NCBI GenBank assembly: GCA_948567375.1
Contig: OX419757.1
Span: 29,231,159 to 29,295,158 of the forward strand
Direction of reading: 5' to 3'
From: Lunularia cruciata
Lineage: Eukaryota > Streptophyta > Marchantiopsida > Lunulariales > Lunulariaceae
DNA length: 64,000 nt
The notes under the pieces are model-generated. The model had not been told where the DNA came from. It worked only from the letters and a program-made list of their open reading frames with translations, and did no database searches. The position numbers and the translations under genes were made by a program. Below are positions 1 through 13,923 of this stretch, in pieces; within the stretch, counting starts at the first letter, position 1, and every line of letters starts with the position of its first letter.

Positions 1-3000
1 ACCTTGACTAATTCAACTGTGGGGTGAGAGAGTGGTTCCCTCCCGACAGTAGACTTCCTTTTACACGTAACCCACGAATTAAATAGGTAGACGCAGGCCG
101 TCTGCCAATTAGTGGTTCCTGATCTGGCTAACTCGTCATTAACAAAATTGGCACTCACACCGGAAAGCTTACTGCTGTTAGTGACCCGAGGAAAGTTGGA
201 TCTCCTGCAGGTTATTGACAACTTTTAGAACATTAACTTGAATCTACCTTGAGCCACCGCGTGAGCGAATACTTCGAGACGATGTAAGCGTTTGAAATCC
301 CTGGATAAGATCTTGAAAGTGATGCCATTCTAATCTGAGTGAAGTGACAAAGGTTTAAATCACAGTTTTGTGACATTTATGATGTTAGATGCACTGGACA
401 GTTGAAAGGGGATACACGGAGCCCTGGTTTTGCGCTTTCAGAAAGCCTCGATATTCAGGCATGGTTAGTGCAGATCATTTTCTTCTGTATGTTATGTAAA
501 CTACGGAACTTTTGCCCTTTACACATTGGGGATATTTCACAAAAGCACATGTGCGGCGGGCTATTGTCTGCTGTTGTTGAACTCGATTTGCAGCGGTGGT
601 GCCTTCATGTTCTCAGATTTGTTGACTACTGCGTCATATCCAATCTAGTCCATACTGTGCAGTTTTTATGCACCTGGTGTCAACAAGAATTCTGTTGTAA
701 CTCTTCGCTAGATTATAGTCCTTAGTTTGTACTAGCTACTGCGTCAATGGTCGCTAGATTACTTCATGCTTCCGCCAGACTTTTATCTGTATGGCATTGC
801 AGGCTTCAACGGTTTTGGCCTCGAGCATGTTTTAGTGTTTTTTTGTTTGTTTTTCTTCTTTCTTTGGTTTCTTCCCTTCTCGAGTTACTTCCTCTGTATC
901 AAAATGCAGATGATGGTACGATGCTATGATGTACCTTAGGGGTTCCGATTCAAAAATTAAAACGAAATGGGAATGGGAATGGGATGACAACCCTAAGGAA
1001 TTTAACATAGAGACGGGGACACCTGTAGTGACGATTTGTAATCAGAATGAACAAGTCCATATAACTTTTTACAGAAGTTTCCGGGGAGATTGAACATAAA
1101 TGATCAACAAAAGGAATTGCAAAGTTTTGTGAAATGGATATAGAGACTTTAGGGATCACCTCCTAACCAACCCTGCCGAATGGAACCATCAATTAGCAAA
1201 AAAATTTATGAATATAAACATAAACATAATCCATTTTAAATATTAGAATAACCTTTCCAAACTACGATGTGATTTTTCCAATTGGAACTTATTGTGTAGG
1301 TGGTAGGAATAGCCTCCATATGTGTATGAGATCAAGGTTCCACTCTAGACTCTTATGATATAGTTGTGAATGGACTCATGTATGAGAATTATAGATATAT
1401 TAAAGATTAGCTCTGGTAATCAGAGGCTTCTCCTTTTTATTCCTCTAACGTCAAACACAATAGACCGTTTCAACCAAGGGTACTATTGACTTTGTCTGAA
1501 CAACATGATTAGGGAAATAGACCGTTTCAACCAAGGGTACTGTTTACTTTGTCTGAACAACATGATTAGGGGACGCCATATCAATATACAATATTGCCCT
1601 ACTCTCTACTTTTGAGTTCCAAACTAAATAAAATAAACAACTGAGTCACGTCAAATGCGTAATGTGTACTTGTTGGATGTTTGGATATGTAAACATGAAC
1701 GACATCGCGCATGTAAATACCTTATGTTGAATCAATACTAAAAATTATATTTGAAGTAGTCTCGTATTTCAAGAATATATGTAAAATAGATTTTTCAGCA
1801 ATATTTATATCTCCTTATGCACAGATTTCACTATGGAATTATAAGGTAGGTACTCCTCATGCAAGATAACGGAAAGAGTGAAGATGCTATCAGAATATCG
1901 CTCACTTTCGGCTAGTGGAACATAAATTGGCTCATATTCATGTCGCCATTCAGTTGCTTCTTCTTTATTTTGTAGGTGCTTTCCACATACAAGAGGAAGC
2001 GATTGATTCAACAGAAAATGATAAAGTACAAAGGTTGACAACAATACATGGATTATTGCACGCAGGCACCTGCTTTTGCACTTCATGGGGTATTTTTCTC
2101 TTGTTCCTAGTCGGTCATTTATACTCCAATGCTGTAGAAACAATCACATCACAACATTTCTGAAAGATCGTGCATTTCAGCTACACGAAGTCGAAGATGA
2201 AAGAAGTAGAAGTGAGTTCAGCCGCTCCCTTCCTAGAGTTGGTCAGTTGGTTAGTTGCCTCAACCTACATCTCTTGTATCGTATTCTCTTCTCTAAGAGT
2301 TTGGTAACCATAGTGAGCTCTCGAAGCTCACACTGGTTAACAAACTCGTTAATAGTCTGGTAAGATTTAGAGTATGAGGGTAACATGAAATGCCATCACT
2401 CTAATGAGAATCGCTTCGTATCTTGTAAGTTGCTCCAAGTAAAACTGTAGCTGGGACGGATCTTGTGGAGTTAAGAAGCATTCGGTTTCTTGGACACCCT
2501 TCCTTGCAGGAGCAAGGCGCTTAGAACAAGTGCTTATGGTCGTCTTTCCAGGCTACGCGATGATTTTTCAAGCATTGTGAAAGCCTACTCACCTGGTTTT
2601 GTAGATGGGTTCTCGGGGTTTTCCATTCATTATGTACGACGGAGCTTTGGTCGATGTAAATCCGTCCTGCGATTTGTGGAGGAAACGTATATACTCCAGA
2701 GAGATTTTAAGCTCCAGTTGTTCTCTAGAGATACGATATCGACACAATCTTTCGTCCCTCCGCGTTGCAAGTACATCGATACAATCTAGGAGGTTCCAAA
2801 ATTTGGATGACGAGACCGTGCGTGAAAGCAAGAACGATGGGAAGACCCCATCAAGCCGAAAAATGAATTTTGGACTTCTGTAGAGATTCCGTAAATATTT
2901 AGTAGGGAATCCCACCAAAAAATTATGGGGTGCCAAGGTGGGCGCCTGAATTGTAAGGGGAAGGTCCCATAACCACCATGTATAAATTTATGGGTCATGG

Positions 3001-5430
3001 GCACTTCATAACACTTAATAAAACTGTTCCAAGTTAAATTTTATTCCAAGTCCCATAGCCAGAGATAGATTATGGAATTTAAAAAGCTTAAAACATAAAC
3101 ATAACCATAGATCAATGTACGAAATGTAAAATATTTGACCCATCAACTTTTACTGGTTCCGGGTATTGGAACGAAAATTTAACTTAAGATCTATCAACTC
3201 AAAAAGTCATTCCAAACTCTAAAGTTTGACGAGAATGTTGGTAAATGAACTCGATTTTGGTTACTGGTCTCCATGAAATGATTACGGGAATCGCCTATTT
3301 CCGGAAAGTTCCCCGAATAGTCCATTTGTGAAACCCCCTACTGTCAGCAACTCAAGAACAAATTGCTTATAGTTCTACTCTTAAAACGCCGTAACTAGGT
3401 CGTGATGCCTTCCAAGGGAACCGCGGAGAACTACACTCGATGGGTCAATCTTTTTTTCCCAATAAACAACTCGAAGATTGAGATCCCCATTCGGCCTCGA
3501 GTACCCATATCTAGCTCTTGCGTATGCTTGAGAACATTCAGACAGCTTTCCATTTTACAATTTTGAATAAGGAACAACTGCTGAAATGGACCTGGGTGAC
3601 GCTCTTTATCAGGCATCATAAGGGATCGAGATGATACGACCTTAGACTCTGAAAATATGAGTCTGTCCGGTGAAGTATCGCAAACGGATTGAGAGAGGTC
3701 ATCCATTTGGTGTGACGCGTCAAAGGAATGAAGTTCGAAGACTCATAACAAGCTCCGGCGGACTAAAAAGGGAATCGCCCATCTATCTCCCTGCAAATTC
3801 CTGATGGTATCACATGTCGCTCAATCAGCGATATGGACCAAAGCAAATACGGTGCAAACACATCTCGCTCAAAAGTGAGGGAGTTCCTTTCACTTGTTGA
3901 AGGTGGCCACGGTGTCGCTGACGTTGGCATAGCAAGTAGCCAGAGGACACTCTACGGGACACAACTGAACACGGGGTAATCAGATCGAAGTAAAACCTTT
4001 ATAGGCATTATCAACCTTCAAGTCTAACTTGCTCCATGAGATTTCAACCTCTTGTAGACATCTAAAATTGATATAGCTTAGCTCACATTCAGAGAAAACC
4101 TATGACGTGCCTGAAGTTCTCGACTCCCAGGATTGCGCAAATGGAGTGGGGCAATTACGCCGAAGGGAGAAAAAAAAGGAAAGTAGGGTTTCTTCAGGAT
4201 TGACTTTGGTCCTCAACATTACATCCTCGACCTTCAACGCAATGTAGACGCCAGGTGAAAGCACTTGCAACATAAGTCAAATCTAATAAGAGCTATGTAC
4301 TACATGTCAAGCCTTACAGTTGCTACATGGAGCATGCAACAAAGCGGTAATATGCAGAACCAAACGTCTTCGGCACAAATCCCTCGGCAAAACTCTCCCT
4401 CAGTTGCGATCACCCAGAGCTGCATAAGGAAGTGAAAAGATTCACAGATGAAAAGACAGGAAGTCAGAGTAATTGAACATTAGTTTAACATTGAACATTA
4501 GAGAAGCTTGCACATTATTACATTTAGGTCTGAGACGAGGCAATTCTAGCTAAGTGAGGGACTCAAGTCGCTTAATATTGTCTCTTTTTCTGGTTGTAAG
4601 GTTGACATTACGCGCAAGGTTTAACCAACCTCACGAACATTGTAAGAAATCCATCCAAGATCGATTGTCTGCCAGGAATGATTCCATCTGGTATACCGAC
4701 GTGACAAAGCAGCCTACGAAAGCAATAATATGAATCGAAAGACCTGGATGCATAAAGCATCAAGACTCCCAGCCCAGTTGTAAATTCGCAAAAAATGGTT
4801 GTATCAGTGAATACATCACATGTACAGTTGATAATCAAAGACATCCAAGTCAATATATTCTTTAAACGGTCCAAGTCTCACGTGATGAGTTGTACAGAAC
4901 CATGGTCAGAAAGATCGACCAGGTCAAGTCGAAGCTCACCAATTCTCAAATGTGCGTGTGACTGTCATCGACCTACATAGGAGGAGTTGTACTGCAAACT
5001 AAACGAATAGGAGAGGAAAATTTTAATCGGTTTGGTACTTCGTGGGGTGCTCCAGAAACTACATAATTTTCCAAATGAGTTCAGAGACATTTCCCTCACA
5101 ACCTTTTCATCGATCTGTGACAATCATGTGTAACGTCTCTTGCAACATCCAGTGCTCATACGACGTGACTGGTTTGACTTTGCTGCAACACTCGAGGCAC
5201 AGCACATGCGTATCCAAAACTACCTGCATATCTGGCATGGCTTCATAATCAAACTACGCAAATTGGAAATGGATGCATCTTGCAAACTATCTTCCCAAGC
5301 ATCATGTACTGCCGAATCACAGAGTAGAACATGTACTGCCTCACAGGGAGGAAGGAAAAAAAATCGGTTAAGGTGCAACTTAAGTAAACTCCCATCTGCC
5401 GACCCGAAATATAAAAATAAGCCATTCACT
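1..5430. other. Unassigned region left of the ADF gene
   Basis: I recognise no gene here. Open frames up to about 115 codons occur on both strands (for example 2589-2936 minus and 1805-2143 minus), but none has a domain, a signal peptide or a splice pattern I can support, and they overlap one another. The stretch is moderately AT-rich. The part closest to the ADF stop codon (about 5000-5430) is probably ADF 3' UTR and downstream flank. A 57-bp tandem duplication lies at 1460-1573. Confidence 0.5.
1460..1573. repeat. Tandem duplication, 2 x 57 bp
   Basis: Two adjacent copies begin with ATAGACCGTTTCAACCAAGG at 1460 and 1517. They differ at only a few positions near the middle (TATTGACTT versus TGTTTACTT). 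The high similarity suggests a recent local duplication. No gene overlaps it. Confidence 0.85.
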
Positions 5431-6143
5431 TTAGTTGGCCCGCTCCTTGATGACTTCAATGTCCATCTCAGTTGGATCAGTGGCCTGCAGCTCGTAGTGG
5501 ACGCCATCGAGCTCCCTTCTGAACCTCTCCTTGGAACTTGCGTACATCATCTTTGCCTTCACTCGTGAGACGTCGGGTGACCTGAAAAGGAAAGAAGTTG
5601 GTCATGGAACTGATACGGAAACGTAACTGCAACTTACTTCAGAAGAAGGCTCATATCAAGATGCACTAGTCCGCAGAGAAAGGATCCCGAAATCTTGGGA
5701 CAGGCATACCAGGCAATGAAGAAAATCTTGCTCTTCTGGCAGTTGTCCTCGGTGGTGAAATCGAAGTCATACACTCCGTATCTGCAGTCCTTCTCTGGGA
5801 GGCAGGCAGCAAATGCTTCGTAGCTCTCATCAGGACCTCCTGCCTTCTCGACCACAACCTGTTGAACCTTTTCGTCGATTTTGAAAATAATGTATCGATA
5901 TGTTTTCTTCCTCTTGAGTTCCATAAACTTCAGTTTGCACTCATCACTAACAGCCATTCCCGACGCGGCGTTCGCCTGAATGACGGCCAAATGACGATCA
6001 GCTCCAAGGCCACTCTCCCATCCAAGGCGCTCAAGTCATTGTAGCAACTCGCTATAAAACGCACGCGCCATAACGCAGCAACAACAACGCTAATATAGAC
6101 GACATCGAACAAAATCAAGATCGAGGCTGCCGACACTTACCAT
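5431..6143 (-). CDS. ADF: Actin-depolymerising factor (ADF/cofilin), 3 coding exons
   Basis: This gene encodes a cytoplasmic ADF/cofilin that binds G- and F-actin and speeds filament severing and turnover. Coding exons on minus are 6141-6143 (only the ATG), 5710-5975 and 5431-5581. Intron 1 runs 6140-5976 (GTAAGT...TTCAG) and intron 2 runs 5709-5582 (GTATGC...TTTTCAG). The spliced CDS is 420 nt, 139 aa, the usual plant ADF length. Family marks, seen directly: the N-terminus [10 protein letters not shown] with the Ser-6 region, [24 protein letters not shown] across intron 2, the actin-binding helix [17 protein letters not shown], and [11 protein letters not shown] near the C-terminus, ending in ERAN. 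The intron right after the start codon is the classic layout of plant ADF genes. No frame damage is seen, so it is probably functional. I am very sure of the family; the isoform is unknown. Confidence 0.96.
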
Positions 6144-6800
6144 TGCGGCTGATCTCTCGCGGCAGGACACAAACTTCAATCAGCTCTAGAGCAAAAGACA
6201 ATCTGCGGTGACAGTGACAGCAACAGCAGCAGCAACACCTGTCTTCGATCTCTCACTCACTGCCGCGAAACCTACTCCGCCTCACACCTTCTCCGCTTCA
6301 ATTACGCTCACCGCTTCTTCCTCTTCAAGAAAGAGGCAAGCAGGCACGGCAAGGGGGAAGCGGAGGCTTACACAAGCTTAACTTGGCACCAAAGACACTA
6401 CATATATCAGGACGGCAGGAAGCAAATTTTGGTATCGATAAGAACACCAGTGGGAACGATTGACCGCTTTCTCTCTTTTCTCTCTTCGTCGCAGGGCCGA
6501 GAAGAAAAAGACCTTCGCCTTCAGCAAGCAACCAAAACTAAGCTCCAAGGGACCGAATGAGAGGAAGCAGGTCTGCCTCTCACGACAGCACGACCTCCTC
6601 ATCACGACTGACACGCCGCGTTAACTCCTGTCGTGGGACGATCGAGCCAAACCCGGGAAGCCCAGGCCTCGTCATACCCTAGCGTCCCGTGGGAGGAAGC
6701 GGACCTCCCGCCAGTCCGTTACCGGGTATCCTCGGCCTTCCGCAGTTGACTTCGCCGCCCTCCGCGACTTCGTCCTCTGTGAGTCGCAGATCTACTATGG
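6144..6800 (-). promoter_or_regulatory. Probable ADF 5' leader and promoter
   Basis: This GC-richer stretch directly upstream of the ADF start holds CAG/CTG-like triplets near 6210-6235 and purine/pyrimidine-rich tracts, as in a plant 5' UTR. On minus, a TATA-like GATATATG lies at about 6402-6409, some 260 bp upstream of the ATG, followed by CTTTGG. The transcription start would then fall near 6370. It is an inference from composition and position; no transcript evidence is available. Confidence 0.4.
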
Positions 6801-9800
6801 TCGCATATTCCCCTGACCAATCCGTCACGTTCATGGAAGACTACATACCGTATGTGTGGTCTTAGGCTATGTTACCTTTGTATTAGAAGAGCACCTGTTA
6901 CAAGAGCAAGCTTGATATCTTCGTCCTAGACTGACCTTATGTTCTTTCTCCATTTGTTGCAAAAGAGACAACGTACTCCAATGTATATTATAACGATTAA
7001 TCGAAAAGGCTGCTGAGCTCTAAGTTTTTCCCTGTTATCTCTATTGATTTTAGTTGAGATGCTTTTATCATCACATCAACTTGAAATTCTGTTAAATGAT
7101 GCAAATAAATGAGTGGCAAAGCAGATTAATGTATCTTCTTCTTTTATGAACTTTAATAGCAAAGATATGTTGAAAGTCTTTCTAATTTTATGATATATGA
7201 TTTTTGCTACGGAAAAGATTTGTGTACCTTTGCATATGTAATTTAAGTGTTTTAAGCAGGAAACATCATTTAAATGGTTCAAAAATTTGCCATTCATATA
7301 TTTTATTATATTTTATTATAATACCATATTAATGTGATAATCTTTCCTAACCATTTCACGCATAAGCTATATTCGTACAAACCATTTTCGAGACAATTTG
7401 TCCGAGTAATTTATAATTGTTTCAAAATAATTCATGCATATCATTTGTCAACCACTAATTTCCATTGTTTAAATTAAAATAATCTACCATCATATAAATA
7501 TTCCACTGAAAAATTAAATGTAATCACCAACGGAAACAACCTGGGTAGTTACGCACATGTTCGACAATTAGATAACAATTGCATAGAAGCAGATTTCTCG
7601 GTCGCAAGTGACGTTCGTGACCACCCCCTACCACGTTCAGAGTTCTGCCACGGGAGTAGAAAGGACCAGACCTGGTAGCGCGTATGTCGAAATCCTTTCT
7701 TTCTCACGGTTGACTTCCCCAGATTTCTTCTTCTTCGGACTACAGTAATGTAGGCCGCACGAAGGAAGGAGGTGTTGAACTCTACCATGTTACTGATACA
7801 GTAAGACACTGGACAACCTATCAGACTGTCAAACAGCTGGTGTCAGAAATTTCAGATAGAAGTATGTTCAAGTAAAGTGACTCCATACAGGTGCGTTACA
7901 GTATGAGACACCTCTGGGGAACGTTGAAAACGTCACCAATGCATTCAAATCTTGCATAGAATATTATTCTCATGGTGACAGCTGCAACAATATGTTTGTT
8001 ATATAATTATGTCAAGTTGTTCTTGCCGAGATGAACAACGTACGGTATGTCGATACTGTGGGTTTCAGATTTGGGTTCTGCGAGCCGAGTAGATATTGGT
8101 AAGAAAATGAATGGATTCTTATGGGCAAAATCTTCGAATCCGTAAATATTTATGGTAATGCAAATCATGACACGTAAATTTTGATGGGTTATGGATCTTT
8201 TATAAAGTTTTATAAAAAAATATTAATTAAATTATTCTCTTGTTCATTTATATTAGTGATAACCTTCTTCCTCTTGACAAGTATATCATATTGTTATATG
8301 AAAATATTAATTAAGGTATTCTCTTGTCTATATGTATTTGTGATATTTTTCTTTTCTCCTTGACAAGTATAAACCCAACATCATACTGTCATACGGTTCA
8401 TTAATATTTTCGATAATCTTCTGTGGAATCCGGGCTGTAGTGTAAGCAGGCAATTTTAAGAACTGAATGCTCCTGAGGCTTTCATCAACGAAAAAAATCT
8501 TTTTATGGAATCTTACGGGTAAAACTATATCACCTGTCGAAATCTGAAACCCCCTGGATCTACATACGATTTTCAAAATTCTATCCTGACCTTTCCATGT
8601 GAGGTACTTCGTTCGGTACACTATGTTTGATCAGCGAGAAATAGCCTAGATGAATCTACGTGTTTGGGGTCAACACCTATTTTCAGGTTAGTGTACCCAG
8701 TAACGTGTTGGTGAGCTTACCACATGTAAGAGCCCAAAACTGGTATGATAACGAGGAGATGGGACTGGTAGACACTCTAAGCAAACCCAAGAGGAACACG
8801 TTGCAAAGCAACTGTCTCTCACATTCCTCTCTCAGGGATGAATGAGGAATATTAGGACCCACAATCGAATGAATGCATGTCCGCATTCCTCACTGAGGAT
8901 CGCTTTTTGCGGCACATCTAGAGGACCTGCGTCGATTCAGTCCTCCATAAGCAGCAGAGAGGGAGAAAATGTTCTGTGTCAGCCACATATTCTTTGAACC
9001 TTACTTACACGTGGGGACGTCCTCCATCCGTTTAAACACCCCGAGAACCTTTCAGGACTTCGAAGTTCGACATGTCCACACTCTGTGTTGAAGGAGATCC
9101 AAAGAAGAAGTGAAGTGATTCAGAGAGAAGTGAAGTGAAGTGATTCAGTCCCGATAATGAAGGCAAAACAGAAGGGCCAAAGGAGTAGAGAAGTAGTAGT
9201 GCTGGTGTGAGCCACATATCCTACTTTGGAGGAACCGGAAGAACCACCACAGAGTCCAGAACCACAATCCATAATTCATGATGGATAATCCTCTGACTCC
9301 TGCGTCACGTCACGTACCAGCCACTTCCCACTATATACACAATCTGTTGGTTGCCACATTACATGGTTCTACGGAAAGGTAAAAACTTGGTCTCATTTCA
9401 CTCGAGAACCGAGCCTGCCCAGAAAATAATGCATCTCGAGAAAACGCGGTATGGTAAAGATAAATTCCACAGGCAATGAACTTTTCCAGATTGAAGTGTG
9501 TAAGATATGTGCACTACGATTGGACTAATTCTTCTTTCCATTTGAGCTTGCTTGCTGTTGGGCGAAAAGAAGTGCCTCTAGCATGAAAGATAGTCTCGCG
9601 AAATTGGTGTCGATGATCTTATATTGTACAAAGTTTTACCAGTCGCCACTTATGTCATTGATCTAGAAACAAAACTCAAGGATCTAGGTTTAACGGGATC
9701 CAATACAATCCAGGATTGTCAGTGTATGAGAGTGCATATTCGTCAATCCCCCTGTTGCAAGATCTCACCCACGAAAACCGGGAAAGTGTCGTCCAACCAA

Positions 9801-12800
9801 AACCACATAAAAAGAAGAAAGGTATATAGAAAAGAGACAGAAAACTGGGTACATGACAAAGAACAGAAACCAAAGCATACAAAACCATTCAATCCAAAAT
9901 ACCATGAAAGAAAAGACGATAAATCAGAAGGCAAAGAATTCAGGACAGCGGGTAAAGTTACTCGAAAAGAACTTGCCCAGTTTACGGGTCGGGGCAATTT
10001 CTTGGGATAGGTCGGATTTCTCCCCATTCCCTTTCTTTTTCGGGCATACCTCCGAAGTCAACTTGCCCGCCTTACGTGGTTGGAAGTACTTGCACTGCAC
10101 TACCACTTGCGCAGTTTGTTCTTGACCTGGCTTGGCTGCCGTGGTCACACGTTTACGTGGTTTTCTTGTCCGTCCAACACACATTCATAACAACTTCAGT
10201 CCTTTCCACGGATAATCTCTGAATATTTTCTTAATCAAACTGTGGGTGGGTCTCTTATTTTTGTTGTATTCAAGGTGAATACGGTGACAAGTTCTGAACA
10301 TGCGCTCCTCTTAGATGGATTAATATTTTTCATATATCTTATAAAATAATAAAAAGGAGGATAAGTCATAAATATCAAATGGGCCAACATGTGACTCACA
10401 TTCTTATGGAGTTATTTTCGAACGAGTGCCTTGGTAGTGAGATTTTCGCATGCTTCTTCAGGGTTTGGAAAATGAAAAATGTGAGACAATGGTAGATTGA
10501 TGGCACTCTTATAGTGCTTCAGCACTAACAAATGGATATCCTTATTCACCGGCATGAGATTTATTTACAAATTAAAATTATATAAATATCAGCCATGGTA
10601 CAACATAGATAAAGTACAGTTGATTGATTGATTCCTGATGGCCAAAGACCCTATATTCAAACAACGTGAATGGAAATCGGAAACAGACGTTATAATTAAA
10701 AGAACAAGTTACTGCAAGTTGGATAAGCATGATAATGAGTTCGGTGGATAAAGTAAATATTACATCAGGAAGGGCAATACTCGCAGTCTCCAGAGGTGCA
10801 GTGGACCTCAAAAACATACCCATTCATAGCTTTAATTATTTTGTACAGTTATTTCAGAATATATACTTTTACTTTTGATAAATTTCAACGGTTTAGAATT
10901 ATTGTGAATAACAGATTTCTCTCTCTCCACGATAGTTGCAATCTTACCAAATAATTGCAGATAACTACCGTTTAAGATGGCTCTTGATAGCTACAGAACC
11001 TCCATAAACGTCAACTCGAGGTCAAACGGACAACATATTTTATGTTCTATTAGTTAGCTGGAAGTACACAACGTTTTCTTGGTGACGGTGTTTCCGATTT
11101 TCCGATTTCCGATTTAAGGTATTAACAAATAACAGTTGTTTCCAAATTTGTCCCAATCCATGATTGACATGTATAGTAGTACCCTGCAAATGAAATGATT
11201 ATGCTGGACACATCTTTGGGTGGTATTTCATATTGTCAGAAACCGATCAGTTCATAGACTTTGTCATTTGACGATATACGTTGTCATCAAGCTTTTATCG
11301 AAGGCAGAACTATCTATGGTTGGAAATTGGGGCTTAGCCCCATTTTACCTTCTTTTTTTTCTCTCCCTTGTAGGGCTTAATGGGGTCTTCCCATCTTTCA
11401 TTTTTTCTCCGCGGTCGCCTTTCTTTATTCTATGGTTGGAATATACGACGAGGTAAACACAGTGTGGAGGAGAAACATGTAATAAAGTGGAAAATTAAAA
11501 ATTAAAAACACCATAAATGAAGATATTATTTTGAAATAAGACATATTCTGCTAATCACCTTCGTGTCTTAAATCACCATTTTTGTTGTAAACCTAGACTC
11601 TTTCCTCTAGTGACTTTAAGTTGGATTTTGTTAGCGGAGTTTTTTCATACACCTAAGAGTTGTCGGTTTTTAACTCTCCTAAATCTGCTGGGTGTAACGA
11701 TCTCGATCAAAGAAGATACGACATTGTATTAAATATACTTACTCAGTTGCGAAGTACATTTGTCCTTTGTAGAAACCCGTACGAGACAAGTAAAATATCC
11801 CCTGCTGAAATCAAAAAGGTGCAGGAAGCCACAGTTTAATTCTCGAAGTATAGTCAGCATTCCGAATTCTTATTGGTGTACGATCATATGTCCTGTTCTA
11901 CATTATGCTCATGTTGTCCTTGCATAATAGCATAGATAGCTCCTTTTCGCTTTCAAGTCGTGGTTTGAAGCAACTTCAAACCAAAAGCATGGAGGATAAG
12001 TATTTGATAATTCCTTGGGCCCGGCTTGCTCTGAACCAATGGTTCTTGGGGTCGATCTTAAAAGGACTGTGGTTTGGAGATTCGTGAACCACTAGGCCGC
12101 TTTGTTTGATTACAAGGTGTTTGCTAGATTCAGTTTTATTGTCCTTTAGTACTGTGTACACATTGGTGCATGATCGATACCCTGACTATAGGCTGAGTTT
12201 TCTTACTGGCTAGAATCCAATGCAAGGCCGGGTGGTGAGATTGTGAAACCGTAAACCCTTTTGCTCCTTGTCTCGATTTCTAAGAACCGGTTATAGACCT
12301 GGGGTTTATTTGTTAAAGGAAGGCAGGTGAAGTTGACAACACACACGTAAGTCTGGTTGAAGTATAAAGTTGTCCCATTTAGAAGTGAAGCAGGCGTATC
12401 CACTGTGGAAGATGCTCGAATCAATTTTGAAAGACAGTGATTTCTGGGGTTCATCGCTTAGTAAGGCTCCCACCGGAATTCACTTTTTGCGATTCGAGCA
12501 CACCTTTCGTGAGAGGATTATTTACGTTAATATCATCTCCTCGAATCTATACCGTGACATAGGTGCATCAATTTATCCTCCCTTCGCTCAGACGGTGCAC
12601 GATTTTCAAGAGACCCCAGCATACGATGTACGCGTTGCTGGAACTTGGACGCAACAAACTGTCCGCAAGTTTAGCGAGACTTTCGGCCTTGTTGTTCGAT
12701 AGTGACCACATGAGTAATTTTGAAGTACGAATTGGGCTCTTCTTCACCGATAATGCGAAGCCTCCAGTGAGAGAGTAGGCAATCCTTCACTAAACGACAT

Positions 12801-13923
12801 TCCTTCAGACGTTTCCTTGAATACTAACTACATGCATGGAGACAGATGACAGCACGTAGCTTCTTCACCTGTGAAGAATAGCTTCCGGAAGTCCTTACCG
12901 TCTTCTGTTCAGGACAATCATACAGGCAGGCACATAAGCGTGACGACATTACAGCTACCCAATGTTGCACTAGGTCAGACGTGAGGAACTCTTCATGCAT
13001 TCCAGGAGCATCCGGAATATAATCAGTGATAAGGAGTAGATTCAGGAGACTCGCGCCACCCGACGTCCATTACTGAACTGCGGAAACTTATTGAGTACTG
13101 GAATATAGAACCCGTAGTACACAACCCAGTTCCACACCTGAGTCAGACCCGGACTGAGTCTCACATTTAACGGTAGACAATCGATCTAAGACGGTAGCCA
13201 ATGTCTAGACCTACACTGTTCGCTGCGGGAGTCTCTCGGTAACTTCCACCCTGTCCATCATACAAATTGCAGTACATCCTTTGGAAACAACCGGACAAAA
13301 AAATAGAAAAAGGTTCCCTGTAGGATAAATTCGTTCCATCCACGACGAGCTTAAACCATGATCTGAGCAAAGCCCTAACCCCTTAAGTCCGACTTCACAG
13401 CCTTTGGCAAGTCATTCCCATGGAAAACCATAACTAAGCTTGTCGCCACAAACTCGCTAATGGAATTGCTAAAGTACGATCGCTTGGAGATAAAGATAAC
13501 AATTGGTGAGATCATATACGTCATGCAGTTACCAAAATTATAATCTATGAAGCAAAAAACCGTTCGAAATTGCAAAGCATGGACATGGGCACACTACGCT
13601 CACAGCATTCTGGAGAACCACCAAAGCATTCAGGCACAGCACGTTCTTCCGAATTCCCCAAAAGAAGGGCTTCCTCTATTTGCAGCAGAGGTTCTCAAAC
13701 AGATCTACTCCATACCTCCTTGCATAAACTATTTCATGAAATACAGCGTCCCACTTGCTAGTATTACATCAGTGTCGATCCCTTTCCAGTTCGGCATTCT
13801 TGAGTATATCACTTTAACGTGCCTGTGGGCTCCGAGTCTCCCCGTGCACACCTCATGCCATTAACTCGAATGACATCCACTTACTCATGACAACATCCAG
13901 GCTGAAAAGATCCGCAATCGAAA
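6801..13923. other. Unassigned AT-rich intergenic region
   Basis: I find no gene that I can support. One lysine-rich frame of 128 codons (9624-10010 plus) and a 110-codon frame (12370-12702 plus) have no recognisable domain and no clear splice context. A tandem duplication lies at 8217-8373. At 11392-11430 there is a GC-rich motif, CCGCGGTCGCC flanked by T-rich sequence, that recurs at 46.7 and 47.3 kb near retroelement ends. The sequence just below 13924 is the expected 3' UTR side of the ceramidase gene. Confidence 0.45.
8217..8373. repeat. Imperfect tandem duplication, about 2 x 80 bp
   Basis: The two copies begin with AAAATATTAATTAA near 8217 and 8301. Both continue with ATTCTCTTG and end in CTTGACAAGTATA. 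They have diverged by substitutions and small indels, so the event is older than the duplication at 1460. Confidence 0.75.

Noticed and set aside
1805..2936. Frames of 92-115 codons on both strands near 2-3 kb
   Set aside because: Mutually overlapping, no domains, no clear splice sites or leader.
9624..10010. 128-codon lysine-rich open frame on plus
   Set aside because: No domain or homology I can recognise, no splice context, and equally long frames on minus over the same stretch. Probably chance.
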